In this document: positions 36,101 to 48,176 of the stretch, one piece after another | Position numbering within the stretch: the first letter of the stretch is position 1 | Layout of the letters: every line of letters starts with the position of its first letter | NCBI GenBank assembly: GCA_008933995.1 | Contig: WARS01000015.1 | Span: 7,004,861-7,068,860 of the forward strand | DNA from: Datnioides undecimradiatus | Lineage: Eukaryota > Chordata > Actinopteri > Lobotiformes > Datnioididae | Length of the DNA stretch: 64,000 nucleotides | Reading direction: 5' to 3' | Notes under the pieces: model-generated | Told to the model about the DNA's origin: nothing | What the model saw: the letters and a program-made list of their open reading frames with translations, nothing else | The model's database searches: none | Program-made: the position numbers and the translations under genes

Positions 36101-39100
36101 GATGAGAGAGCAAGAGAGAGGGAGATGAAGAGGGGAAAGGCGGGGTTCACGACAGGCCAGTGGACCCCCAGGATGTGGGAGAGGATGTGTGGATTATTCC
36201 CAGCAACAAAAGCCATTAGCCCCTGGAAGGACTTCAGAGACTGGCGCTATTTAATGTAGAGATTGGGAGGTATGTGGGCCCCAGTGCTTGGGATCCAGCC
36301 AAGCACAGTTTTTGTGCAGTGCCCCAGTGGAAACAGCAGGAGCAGAGGGGCTGTGGGACGGGGAGCTGTGGCAAGGAGGCATGAAGCTGTTGTGGTGTGA
36401 TACAGAGAAGGGAGGGCAGAGGCGAAACAGGGGAGGATTCACAGTGGCGTGAAGTTTTTATACTGAGATACGGAGAGGGAGGGCAGGAAACCAAAGATTA
36501 AGGAGTCAAGTAAGGGCAGGTCTGTATTCACAAGCTGTGCAGCCTGCACTGTGCACCCAAAGGGCTCTCTGAGACACACACACACATAAAGGGTACTAGG
36601 CTTACGCAAACGTAGCTTCCAGGGGACGAAACCAGTCAGCAGCTCATAGGATTTCACATAACCAACTTTTATATATTTTATGTAACAATAAGAGCATTAA
36701 TCTGTTATATTTTAACATAATCCATATGTTGTACTCTGACTTATAGAGTTCTTTTGTAGTCCAAGTTTGAAAAGATGCATCTTAGCCTGCGACAGGTGAA
36801 CTGTGTATGTCCTCTCTTTTTTCTATTTGTACACTTTCTTAATGTCCTCCTGCTTCTTTCTGTTTCTGCGATACCTTAAACTGATTAGTAAAACTTTAAA
36901 GATATCCAGGAGCTGATAAGAAAAGAGAAGGAAAAATACAGAATGGTTAAACACTGGTAGAGGAGTATGGAGGAGGGAAAAATAGGTGTCTGAGATAACA
37001 GGAAAGGAAATTCATAATGATGGAGTTGCTTTTGGAGAGGAATTGTTGAATGCCTGACAGTTGCTATGATTTCTAGTTCATAAATAAAGCTTATTGTACT
37101 GAATGATTGGACGGACATGGGAATTTTGTAAACCAAACCAAACTGAATCTGCTCTGAGCTGACATGGTCAGACCTCCAACTATTTCTTGCACATTCATAA
37201 TTAGTAGAGTCTGTTTGATGCGTGTATGTACATGCATTTATGCCTTTATTTTTTATATGCCTCAGCTCATGCCATTTTTTTCTCAGTTTTATCTGGATAT
37301 GTAATCTTCTCATTACATCTCGACCACGTCATTCGGTTCCGACTTCCAACAGGAAGGGCACGGCATTTCCTCTTGCTCTTTGAAGCCGAGGTCTATGTGT
37401 CCCAAAGTGCTGGCTGAACTTGAAGGACTAATCAGAGATCACTGTGTTTGCAGCGTGCCCAAATGAAGACATGTCTGACGCCCCTGAGAAAGAGGTGCTT
37501 TCCCCGCATTTTGTTGAGAAATGTCACGTGTTGAAACATTCCTTTTTTAGTACTGTGGGTGATGTGGGTTTTGTTTTGCTTCACTGTAGACAGGCAGAAT
37601 CCTGTGCTTGTGTTTGTATGAATGCGTGCATTGTTCAAATACTGGTGTAAGGATGTGTATTTAGTAAAGTGGGATGACATCAAAGGAATGCAGATCATTT
37701 GTCATTGCCTGTTGTCTGCTGTTTTCTCTGTTGATGAAATGAACACATTTAAGTTAACATGTTGTGGACATTTTGTTTACGGCTGTTATTGAGCCATATC
37801 AGCATGCAATTGTTTGTTGTTTTGTCAGGGTATTCCATGACGGGGGGAAGGGAGTGCCGTCCCACACCACTTGATGACGGCTTCTGATGAACCGACACAC
37901 ATGCATGCTTAAACGTATCAGTCTCTCAGCACGTCACACTGAACTCCCGGCAAGAATAACACAAACACATTGCACAAATAGGCGTCTTGGAGTTGTTTGT
38001 TGACAAAATATTTTTTTTCGGCCCTAACTATACACATAATTTCTCCTGATTTGACATTTCTCATCTGTCTGTTATTCCTTTTACGCAACTCTCACCTCAT
38101 AGGGGATGGCTGCCTGAAGAAATGGGGAGAAAAGGGATCAAGTACTTAAACTGCTTGTTCCTTTTGCAGTACAGCCAAACTAGGCAGCTATATAACTGTC
38201 ACAGGCACTGGGTAAAAATTATGACTGGTGTATACCTCTTGACCTGTCTAAGTGGCACTGGAGGATTTTCAGCTTGACTTCAGTTGACTGCATTGTTTGT
38301 TTATGGGCTTGCAGGAAGTTACATTGGCCATTGGTCCCTGTTGGGAGGAAGTAGGGAGCTGGAGTGGTGGGGGGAGCTTGTACCCTGCAGGATAATCCCC
38401 CGCTGCCCCGGAGCTCTTTAGTATACCACCTGAGCTCTTTTTCATCTTTAATAGGACCAGGCCAGTGGTTTTGTACGTTTTAGCCCATTCGCCAGAAAGC
38501 ACATATTCTTCACATTACTGCCGACAATTTCCCCCAAAGCGTACCGCAGGTTTTTGGATTGATTTCCTATCTTCTACATTTATATTGGGTTTCATTAATT
38601 TAAGTTCTGTAGCAATTGTTGTTGCATTACGTTGTTCCCTCATGGTAATTATGCTGCAGGAGAGCATATTTAGTTCAGACTTACTCCACACAAATACATT
38701 TTTGATACAAGAAAAAACCCAATCCACGTTATAGTATACATATTATATATGTTTACTAATTATTAGGGTTTTTTTGTGATGGCAAGAGACTCTCAACCCT
38801 CGACCACCCACCAACAACTTATCACTTTTTATGGTGTTTCAAAATGTGTGATTCTTTGGAATTGAGGGAATACATATAAAACCTTGCCTACTTTACTCTG
38901 CTGAGCTATAATGGAAAGAATCATGCAAAACCGACAGCAAAAGATAAAGCAGATCATCAAGGGAGGGTTTTTAATTCTGAGAAAAAGGCATTTCTGCTTG
39001 TAAGTTGCTAACTGTCAACTAAATGAAACATAATAGCAGACCACAAAATGCAAATTAAAAAGATTAGATGTTAATCTTAACCTGCCCCAGTTTCTAAAGA

Positions 39101-42100
39101 GTCTCACTCTTACGCCTCATTGCCTATGATTCCTCATCACTTTGCCCCCTTCCTGAATTGCACCTCCTGCCTCCTTGTTGAACTGTGCTGTCCCCTTTTC
39201 TCTGCTCCTCCTTTCTCCATTTCTTTCCCAGTACTCCCACTGCTTGTCCTCCTCTCTTCCTTCTAATGTCTCAGTGGATTTCTTGCCTTTCTGCTCTCCT
39301 CTCCAGTTTGATCTGTGAAGTAACCTTAGAAGTGTGCGACACAGACCTGCTCTTTCAGGAGGCCATTGGGGGGTCCAGGGTGGGGAGGCCTGGACGTGGA
39401 GGGGGTGGGGTGTTGAACTTTTTGGCTTGGGGGACAGCTGTTAATCAAATAGTCAAGGATGAGGTGTTTCTTTCTTCCCACCTTGAGTAGATCTCCCTCT
39501 CTTCTGTAGCCACACAAAGAGTTGAAAAGGCAGCAATGCATGCCTGCACCTGGACAGAAGGAGAGGGAGTGTCCTGTGCTGCAAGTGGTCATAGCAAGTG
39601 GTTAAGATTTTTAGGTGAGCTTTATTTCTTGGCCTCTACAGTTCCACTTGTTCATCCTTTGCCCTGCTGAACACAAAACAGGGCAGCTTCAAAACCCATG
39701 AGGGTTGTTCACCACTATCTATCTCTTCTTGTTTCCTCATCCTTGTTGGTCGGGTCTTAATGAAGATAGCAGGGTCCAGTTAAGCAAGGGTTTTGTTATT
39801 GCAGGGACATTCCTGTCTAGTTATCTTGGACCTCTCAACTTCCCTTCTATATCTGTAGTATAGGTTTACCTGCTCTTCTATAGTATCTTCTCACAACTAA
39901 AGGAGCCACCTTTTAACTCTTGCACTGCTTTAGAGGAGAGGTTTGTGCATTTTTGGGGGACTTGTAGGCACCCATCTCCATGGTAATAATCAGAAAACAA
40001 TCCATGCATGATGGTTTTTGAATTTTATATTTATATCTGATTGCTAGAATGTAAATATATGCACTTTTTATTTATTTCCCCAGGTGCTATAGGCTTCCAT
40101 TGTCATCAGTGGTTGATGAGTGATGGTGCATTGCTTTGAACTGCCCTCAGATGTGAACCTGCTGGCAACAGCTGGTATATAGTACTACATTTAACAGTAA
40201 CACAGACACACTATGCCATAACTCTGGATTAGAGGCTATGGCAAGACAGGCCTGTCACTGCACACCCATTCTACTAACTAATGGATGAGTCCACAGGAAC
40301 CATTCCTCGAGTGATAGATGGGTCCATTGTATGGCGTAGGGGACGCTGCTGCTGGTCTCGGTGTGCATCCCGGGGCGTGTGTGTGATACTGGAACCTAGA
40401 GGCTGGGGGTAATTTCATTTGTCTGTGCAAAGCCAGACGGCTTAATGTCCGTGGGACCTCTGCGCTGAACCGGTCAAAATGAGATATTTGAAACAAAGTG
40501 CTGTGAAATGCTCGGTGGTAATGCCTCTGATGTCTGGGTTTGCTTTTAGCCTTGGGGAGAGGGCTGTGCTCCAAGCTGTTCAACCAGTTGCTTTCACAAT
40601 AGGCTGTTTTTAGCTGTGCTAGTGGTGTGCTATATGGATGGCAGTGTCAGTCTGTCTGTTGACAGGTCAAGCCACCAGTTGGGTCCAGACTAAAATATCA
40701 TGACAACAACAACAACATCAACAACAGCAGCCATAAAATACAGACATTAATGATCATTCAGAGGATGAATCCTAATGAATTTGCTTATTTCCTGGCCACT
40801 ACTGCAGCTGCCCTGTGAAACATTTCAATATTTTCACGATGGACTGGCACAAAATTTGTAGTAACCCCAAGTAAACATTACAGCTGTACTGTACCTGTAC
40901 CATTTTAACCTTATTATTGTGACCATAGGAAGGCACCAAGCTGCTGGCATGGCCACAGACTCTCCCTCTTACTCTCCCTCTTTAAATCACAGCGGTACTT
41001 GATCTGTACAGCTGTATGTATTTTTGACTGCAGCTTGTTTTCTGCATGTAACCTTTATTATGCAAGTCTTCTCGAAGGATAAGTTTGGATATATCATATA
41101 TTATCCTTACTGTCAACAAATCTAATTAGAAGACCAAAACCATCATGTATCCATGCTTGAGGTTGTCTATGCTGCCAGGGCCTGACATAGATTACTCTGT
41201 AGAGCTTAAAAACACATGGATAAACTACACCACCGGGTGACATGTACCCTCCCCACGATGAACATGGGAACCATAGTTTATTTTAAGTCAATACCTCACA
41301 CATTGTGCTGCTACCATAAATACTAACTAGGGCACCAAACCTGCAATTGAAAATGTCCCTGACAAAAAGATTTACTCCTAATTTTGTAATGTTTGGTAAG
41401 AAATATACGGCCCAGCTTTGAAGGAAATGATTTTACCTTTTATGAAAACGTACCAGACAGACTAACGCATTGTTAGTTTGGCATTCATCTTTTAAGTATT
41501 CTACTTTACACCGACATTGTTTGGGCTGCATCCCTCCTTGTGTGTTAATACCTGCTGATTGTTCTTCTACCTTGTTATAGCTGCTTGTCAAGCAAAATGT
41601 ATTCATTTGTTTCAGTATCTGTTGTGTAAGTGGGTTGTTGCAGAGGTATTTACATGAGACACCTTTCACCCACACTATATTCATCAGCTGCAGGTTTTTG
41701 TCTGACAGGCAGGCAGGCCGGTCCAGGTGGCAGCCTGAAACCTCTGTAGAGGAGACAGCTCTGCTCACGGGCTAATTTCACTTCGATCTCGCCTTCATCC
41801 ATCTTTCCATTCTGTCAAACACTTCTTATATAGCCCTGCAGTACTGAGCGGTCTCACTTTCCATCTCGTCACTGTCTTATTCTCTCACGTTACATAAGAG
41901 AGAGAAAAAAATGTCTATTTATTACCCTACAGGCAAGAAAATGTCTCAAATTATAATTCTGTGAAATAGATTTGTCCTGTCTTTTTCAATGAAGCAACGT
42001 TTCATAGTGGAAGCCAAAAGAGGGTTCTGAGTGCTGTGTGATGAGTGATGGGGTTTGCATGCAAATAGCTAGACCGATACAGGAATGTGGTTTATGTCAC

Positions 42101-45100
42101 ACAAATATCACGTTGACACCACCCTTTGGCTGATTGACAGGGGCTTATTGTGGCCAGATGAACTCATACTGCACCACATTAGCACTCATTAAAACACACT
42201 GTGCGCCCTATATATTAAGCCCACTGAATTGAATCAAAGTATAAAACAGTCTGAAACAGTGTGAAACTGCAATATACAATGTTGAATGTTATATCTTCTG
42301 TCTTTTGGTGGGTACATTTAGATTTCTTTCTTTCCTGGTTGTCACCTGCTGTTCATTCAGGTATCCTCTTGGAAGTGTCAGTGATTCCTGTGGTGCCATT
42401 CAGACACATTTCTTGCTTTTTGGTGTCCGCTATGTATGCCAACATTCAATCGCATAACGAGAACTGACCATTATAGACAAAAACAACACAAGTGCCCATA
42501 CTGTTTTTAAATCTCCATCCCCTCTCTCTCTCTCTCTCTCACTCTCTCACTCTCTCACTCTCTCTCTCTCTCTTGTGCACGCACGCACGCCCGCACGCCC
42601 GCACACACACTCAAGAACATTCTTATGCCATGACATCAGTTTTGGGTCTCCGTACTAAACAAGGAACAAACTGCACTGTGGATTGTTTTACTGTTAAGGG
42701 AAGATGGATCAGACATCTGCTATCACTTCCCAGCTGATACGGATTCAAAGTAGATTTGCTGAAAGTATGTGGGTGTGTGTTTTTCTGTGTGTGTGTGTGC
42801 GGGCATGTCTGTGCTGGCTCTCTGCTGGTTTATCTGGGTCCTCTATTATGCCTGCACCTTATACAGTTATTGCATCTTCACGTATATCTCTATGTGTCTA
42901 CACAAGTGTCCTTGACCTCATCAGGTTATGACCCATATGGATTCCATCAGTGTGATACAAACTTGACCTGCTTAGTGCCAGCTCTCTCCGTATGCATCAG
43001 CAAGCTTTTAAGATTAAGCACTTGACAACGACTAGAAACTACAGTCTAACCTTGAAACCTGCCACTTAGTTGTCAGGTGCCGGCACTACAAAGCCTCATT
43101 TTCTCAAGAATAGAGCAGCGGAGAGTTTCCTCCTTGTTCCCATTGACCTCTGATATCTTCTCTGCTATTTATTTTCAGGCTCTGATGTGATGCAGTGTAT
43201 GTGGGTGGGGCAGCTCTCTGGGGGCCCCAGCCTGGCCCCCGTTCATGTGATCAGGCCCTACATGGAGTGGCATTTGGCCTGGCCCTGTGGGGCCCCGTCT
43301 GGGAGCAGAGAGCTGATCTGCAGCCAGCCTGGAATGCCAGACATTTGAAGTCAGACTTGTTAAAAAAGAACGAAGGGTGGTAGGAGTTTGGTCAAATAGG
43401 CCCCTGTGTCTAAAATAGCCCACAGACTCTGTCCGAGAGGGAGGGAAAGGAGACAAAGCTTCTTCCCGTAAGCTGACATTAGCAAAGGCCAGCCCTCAAA
43501 CCTATGCCTGAAAGGAGGAATAGAATAGACAAAGTTGTGTGTGTTTTAGTGTGGCTTAGGTTCATCTCCTTACCTGTCTGTCATTGTGTCTTAAAAGTGT
43601 TTGTTTGCGTGTTTGTGTATGGTATGTAGATATGTGCACAATGTGTGAAATGTCACCAGTGATGCTTTAACACACACTGGTTCAGCAGTTGAGCAGCTAT
43701 CACACCAGGGAGTTGATACTGCACTTGGGGGAAAAAGCAAAAATCATCACAGTGACAGACGAGGATACTCTCTCTCTGTGTCTCTTACTCTCTCTCTTTT
43801 TCTTTCTCGTGTTATCCTTCTCTTTTCTCTCTGCTCCATGAATATCTAATAAATATCTATCACCTAATCTGTCTATTAACTTTTTAGATTCCCTTTTTCA
43901 GTTTTCTTTCTTTTACTCTATGTTGAATTCTTTCTCCTTCTTTACTTTGTGTGTTGCTCTCACTGTCTCATTTACACATACAGTGCACACTCAGCTCTTA
44001 TCATCTTTTTCCTCGTCCCTCTGTCTCGTGGGGCTGTTTTACTGGTGTCCCAGCTATGAGCTTAGCTGGGCTAGGGATGTCAATTACAGGACTATGATAG
44101 GGCCCCTGCTGCATTATGCATGGAAGTGTCCCACTGGGGAAAAAATGGCCTACAGCCAGGAACGATGGATGGAAGGATGGAGGGATGAATAATGGATGGA
44201 GAGATGGAGGAGTGAAACACTATTGCAATCTGTGTCTCACCAAATTGAAGACTTGCCCTGGCGCACACCTCTGAAGCTCAGGGCCAAGTCGCTGTGGGTG
44301 ACTCAGAGTCTTGAGGTTGACGTGTGAGAAAGCACAGGAGGGTTTTAATCAGTATTTCATTTTGTGCGTTAAGACCCAATGGGGTACCACCATCAGAAAG
44401 GTCATCTAAGGTCTTCTGTCTGTGATTCTATATGCAGACAGCTTTTCATTGCGATCAGTTTTGTTTATCACCCTCAGTGTATGCGTGCAAGAGTTTGAGT
44501 GCATATTCTTTGAGCCCATTTATGAATAGTGCATTAAGAAATAATCCATGAGGGCAAACAAGAGGCAGAAATATAATTAATCTTGTCAAATTAAGTCTAG
44601 AATTTATGTTTGAGAGATTGTAGTTCTATTTAATATTCCATTGATTAGAGGAATATGGCTAAGTAGAGAGTAGAGAGTTCATCTTTATCACACCCAAAGG
44701 GCAATTTGTTGCACAGCTGGCAATCAGTTATAAAGCAAACGGAGAGATCACAAACATCAACAGCAGACACAAGACATCCACAACGAATATGAATGAATAT
44801 ACATGCTCTGAATGTGTTAGTGGCCAGGTTTAAATGAAACATCCCATCACTGGACATCGAATAATGTGCAATCAGCAGAAAATGATAAGTAACCCTGATG
44901 GGTGGTCCGAACCAATTTTGTCACATCCATAAATGTTTTTATCTTTCATTTATAGAAAATCATTTATATTAAATGCAACTTTTAGAAAAAGTCAGTTATA
45001 CAAGAATGAGGATAACCGTGATAGACTAGTAGGGTGTAATACTTCATAATTTATTGGAGTATTTTGGTATCACATGTTGAAAATTGTCTTTAATTTGTGG

Positions 45101-48100
45101 GAAAACACCACAATATCTCAGTCACTTAGATGAAGAAATGAAAGGGATGTTGTTTTAAATTTCATTACCAGGAACCAAGTTTAAAAAAATCCTATCTCAC
45201 TTAATGAGTAATAAGTAAAAGTAGAATAACAATTTTGCTTTTAAGCACAAAAGCATACAAATGTTCCTTTTATAAGTGGTTTAATGTATGTGACGGAGAG
45301 ACATGAAAATTGTTGCACACAGTATAATCTATCTGGGTGTTGGAGTTCCTGCTTCATTGATTGTAATTGTTGGCATAATCAGCAACTTTAGTTGTTTTGT
45401 GACTCACAAAACAACTAAAACTGATCATTTGCAAAACCAAGACTCTGGAAGTGCATTGTGGAATAAAAACAGCAATTGCTATCAGAATCATATACAATAT
45501 GTGAAAGTAGTCAGGGACAAACATTCCTCCCTGCAGCACACCTTTATATTCATTTCTATTGTGGAGATGAAAGGTGTATACACATTTTCAGGTCCTACAT
45601 ATGAATGTGTATGCAAGTCGTCTTCTTGTAACTCTTACGGGTCCCTGATGTCAACTAATGTCAGTCAGTGTATCAGTGAATGTGAAAGATGCTGTTGTTA
45701 TTCATCCCGACCATGGTGGGATGACACTATTTGTCACTGTAGTGATGGATTCCGCATCCCTCAGAGGAGCATGTGCAAGCGCCGTCTCTGAAAGGCTGTC
45801 TTTGTGTTTCACACTCACTCACTCACACACACAGCCACGCACACACAACGCACTGCTGGAGCTGACAACAAAGGCATGCTTATCCAATTGTGGGGGAATA
45901 AGATTAGGCTACAAAGAAACTCATAAGGCTAATGTTAGCATCTCCTGCTCCAGTGAGAGCCTTTGTTTGCCTAATCAGGAAAAACATGGGATTAGATTTG
46001 AGATGCTGTCTTGGAAATGATGCCCTTAAGACCCTATTGTATGATGTTGACATGTTCCTAAATAACAGAGGGCGAAGGTCTGCCCCCTATCTGATAAAAC
46101 AATCCTCGGGGAAATAAAGAGAAGCTGTGTTGCTCAGATATCCGATTTTGCTTTCCTCCAAAATAGACCGTCTGGAAGACCCAGCCTAACCTTTGTCTTT
46201 ACACTGTTTTTCTTTATAATTGACTTGCCACCATAATTAGGTTATGGCAAGGAAAAGAAAATAACTCCTCTGTCATCCAGTGTTTTAAGATGCTAATCTC
46301 TCCTTGATGAGAGCAGCTCGTGTTTCAGCTTACTGTAGTTCATCAGTGGCAGCAATATGTGGTCTTGTTGTAGCAGTGGGAGTTGACGGTGAATTCAACA
46401 GGTGAAGTAATTGGAGCTACCGTGTCCCTGCAGTTGGAAGTAGGGCTACTCTTTACGATATTTTGGCTGGGAAACAGTCTGTAGTGTGGTTTTTAACTAA
46501 TGTGGTGTTTCAGTGAAGGGAACATGTATCAACAATGGTTCAACAAGCTGATTAAAAGGAAGCGAAGCAGAGAGATGAAGACGTTTCCTCTGCTGTGCAG
46601 GCATCATATACGTCTGTGACATATTTGTCACAGTAGTGGGATGGTATGACCCTATGAAAAATACTTTTAAGTAACGACTTGGCCATAAATTCTCCCACCA
46701 ATGTCAGGTCAATAGTGGCTGGGACACTTAAGATCTAGAGAGTGTGAAAGGAATTCGAGACAGTCCTGTGTTGTTATATGGGCCAGGAGAGAGAGAGAGA
46801 CCATTCATTCGCACCTCTGTGACCCCTCTCCCATTCTTCTGTTGAAGAATAGCTTGCCTCTCACGAACAGTCGGCCCTAAGCCCCTCAGGGCACCCAGAG
46901 CCTGTTACATAAGACAGAAGTAAAGAATGCTCCAGAAAAGTCTTCAGCCATGACCTTGGCTTTGACTGAACACTTCTATTGGCCCCTCTCTCCCAGCACT
47001 GTCTCATGGTTAAAAGTCACATGTGCTGTATCCTTGCCTCTATGAGAAGCTAAAAGTGTTCAGCGTGAACGTGCCATAAAAAATATGCGAACAGCAAATT
47101 TAACTCGATTGTCCCTCAAGTCATGCAGTGGTTCTGTCGGTCAGTCAGTCCACCTTTTGATTCAAGTGGACTGGTGGAATTGTTGAGCAGACTGTCTCAA
47201 CTATTTTGAATGGATGCTGTGAATTTTGGTACAGACAGGAAGTGAGTACCAGCAAGCATTCCTCTGACTTGGTGATCTGCTGACTCTGCTGACTCCTCTA
47301 CATTGATTTTTTTTTTTTTTTAAACTGCAAAATAGGTTTTATTCCCATGAAATTTGTTGTAAATATTTATGTTCCCCTCAGGATGAATTTGAGTAATTTT
47401 GATGGTACCTTAACTTTTCACCAGGCACCGTCATTCGGTAAAATTTTAATTTGTGCAAAGCTTTGGTTTGTGATGAAATACGTGGAAAACTAATAGTTTA
47501 GCCATCAGCCTATACTATACTTTGCATTTAGGGATAATTATCAAATGCTAGAATGCTAAACAAAGATGGTGAAACATTATGCTTACTTAACATCAGTATG
47601 TTAGTGCTGTCATTGTTGGGAGGATGTTGTTACAATCTTGACTCAACAATACTTTTTGAACTTTCAAAAAGGCCCAAGAAGAAAGAAGAAGAAAATCACA
47701 ACCTCTAACATGTTGCATAATTTCTCTGAAAGGTTTTACTACACGCCTTCAACTTTACCAGAAACCCCAACACTAAACACTGGTATCTGAATGAGTTTTG
47801 TGCCTGTGCCAATCCTATTTCAGCAGCTTAGTATTCACTGCTGGCAAGAATCATGTGCAAGAAAAGAAACTTTCCAAACCCTCATCAAACCTAAAATTTA
47901 CTTCCTTGATTGAGGAAAAGGAAAAGCTGAAGGGAAAACCACATTCTTAACTTTCGCTTTTTTAAACAGATATCTGAAATGGACATTAGGGAAAACCATT
48001 GTCTATAGAGTAGTATTTACCAACTCACATTTGCAAACAATTATATTGGAATTTAGCTGCTGACGGCCTAGTTATTCCCTCTTCAATTTTGCTTGGCTGA

Positions 48101-48141
48101 AAAGCTTAATGAGGCTTTTGAATCACTGAATAAAGCACGCA

Positions 48142-48176
<35 letters not shown>

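Noticed and set aside
36885..37313. 142-codon open frame on the minus strand in the large aopep intron
   Set aside because: AT-rich, low-complexity protein with no recognisable domain and no splice or promoter context; expected by chance.
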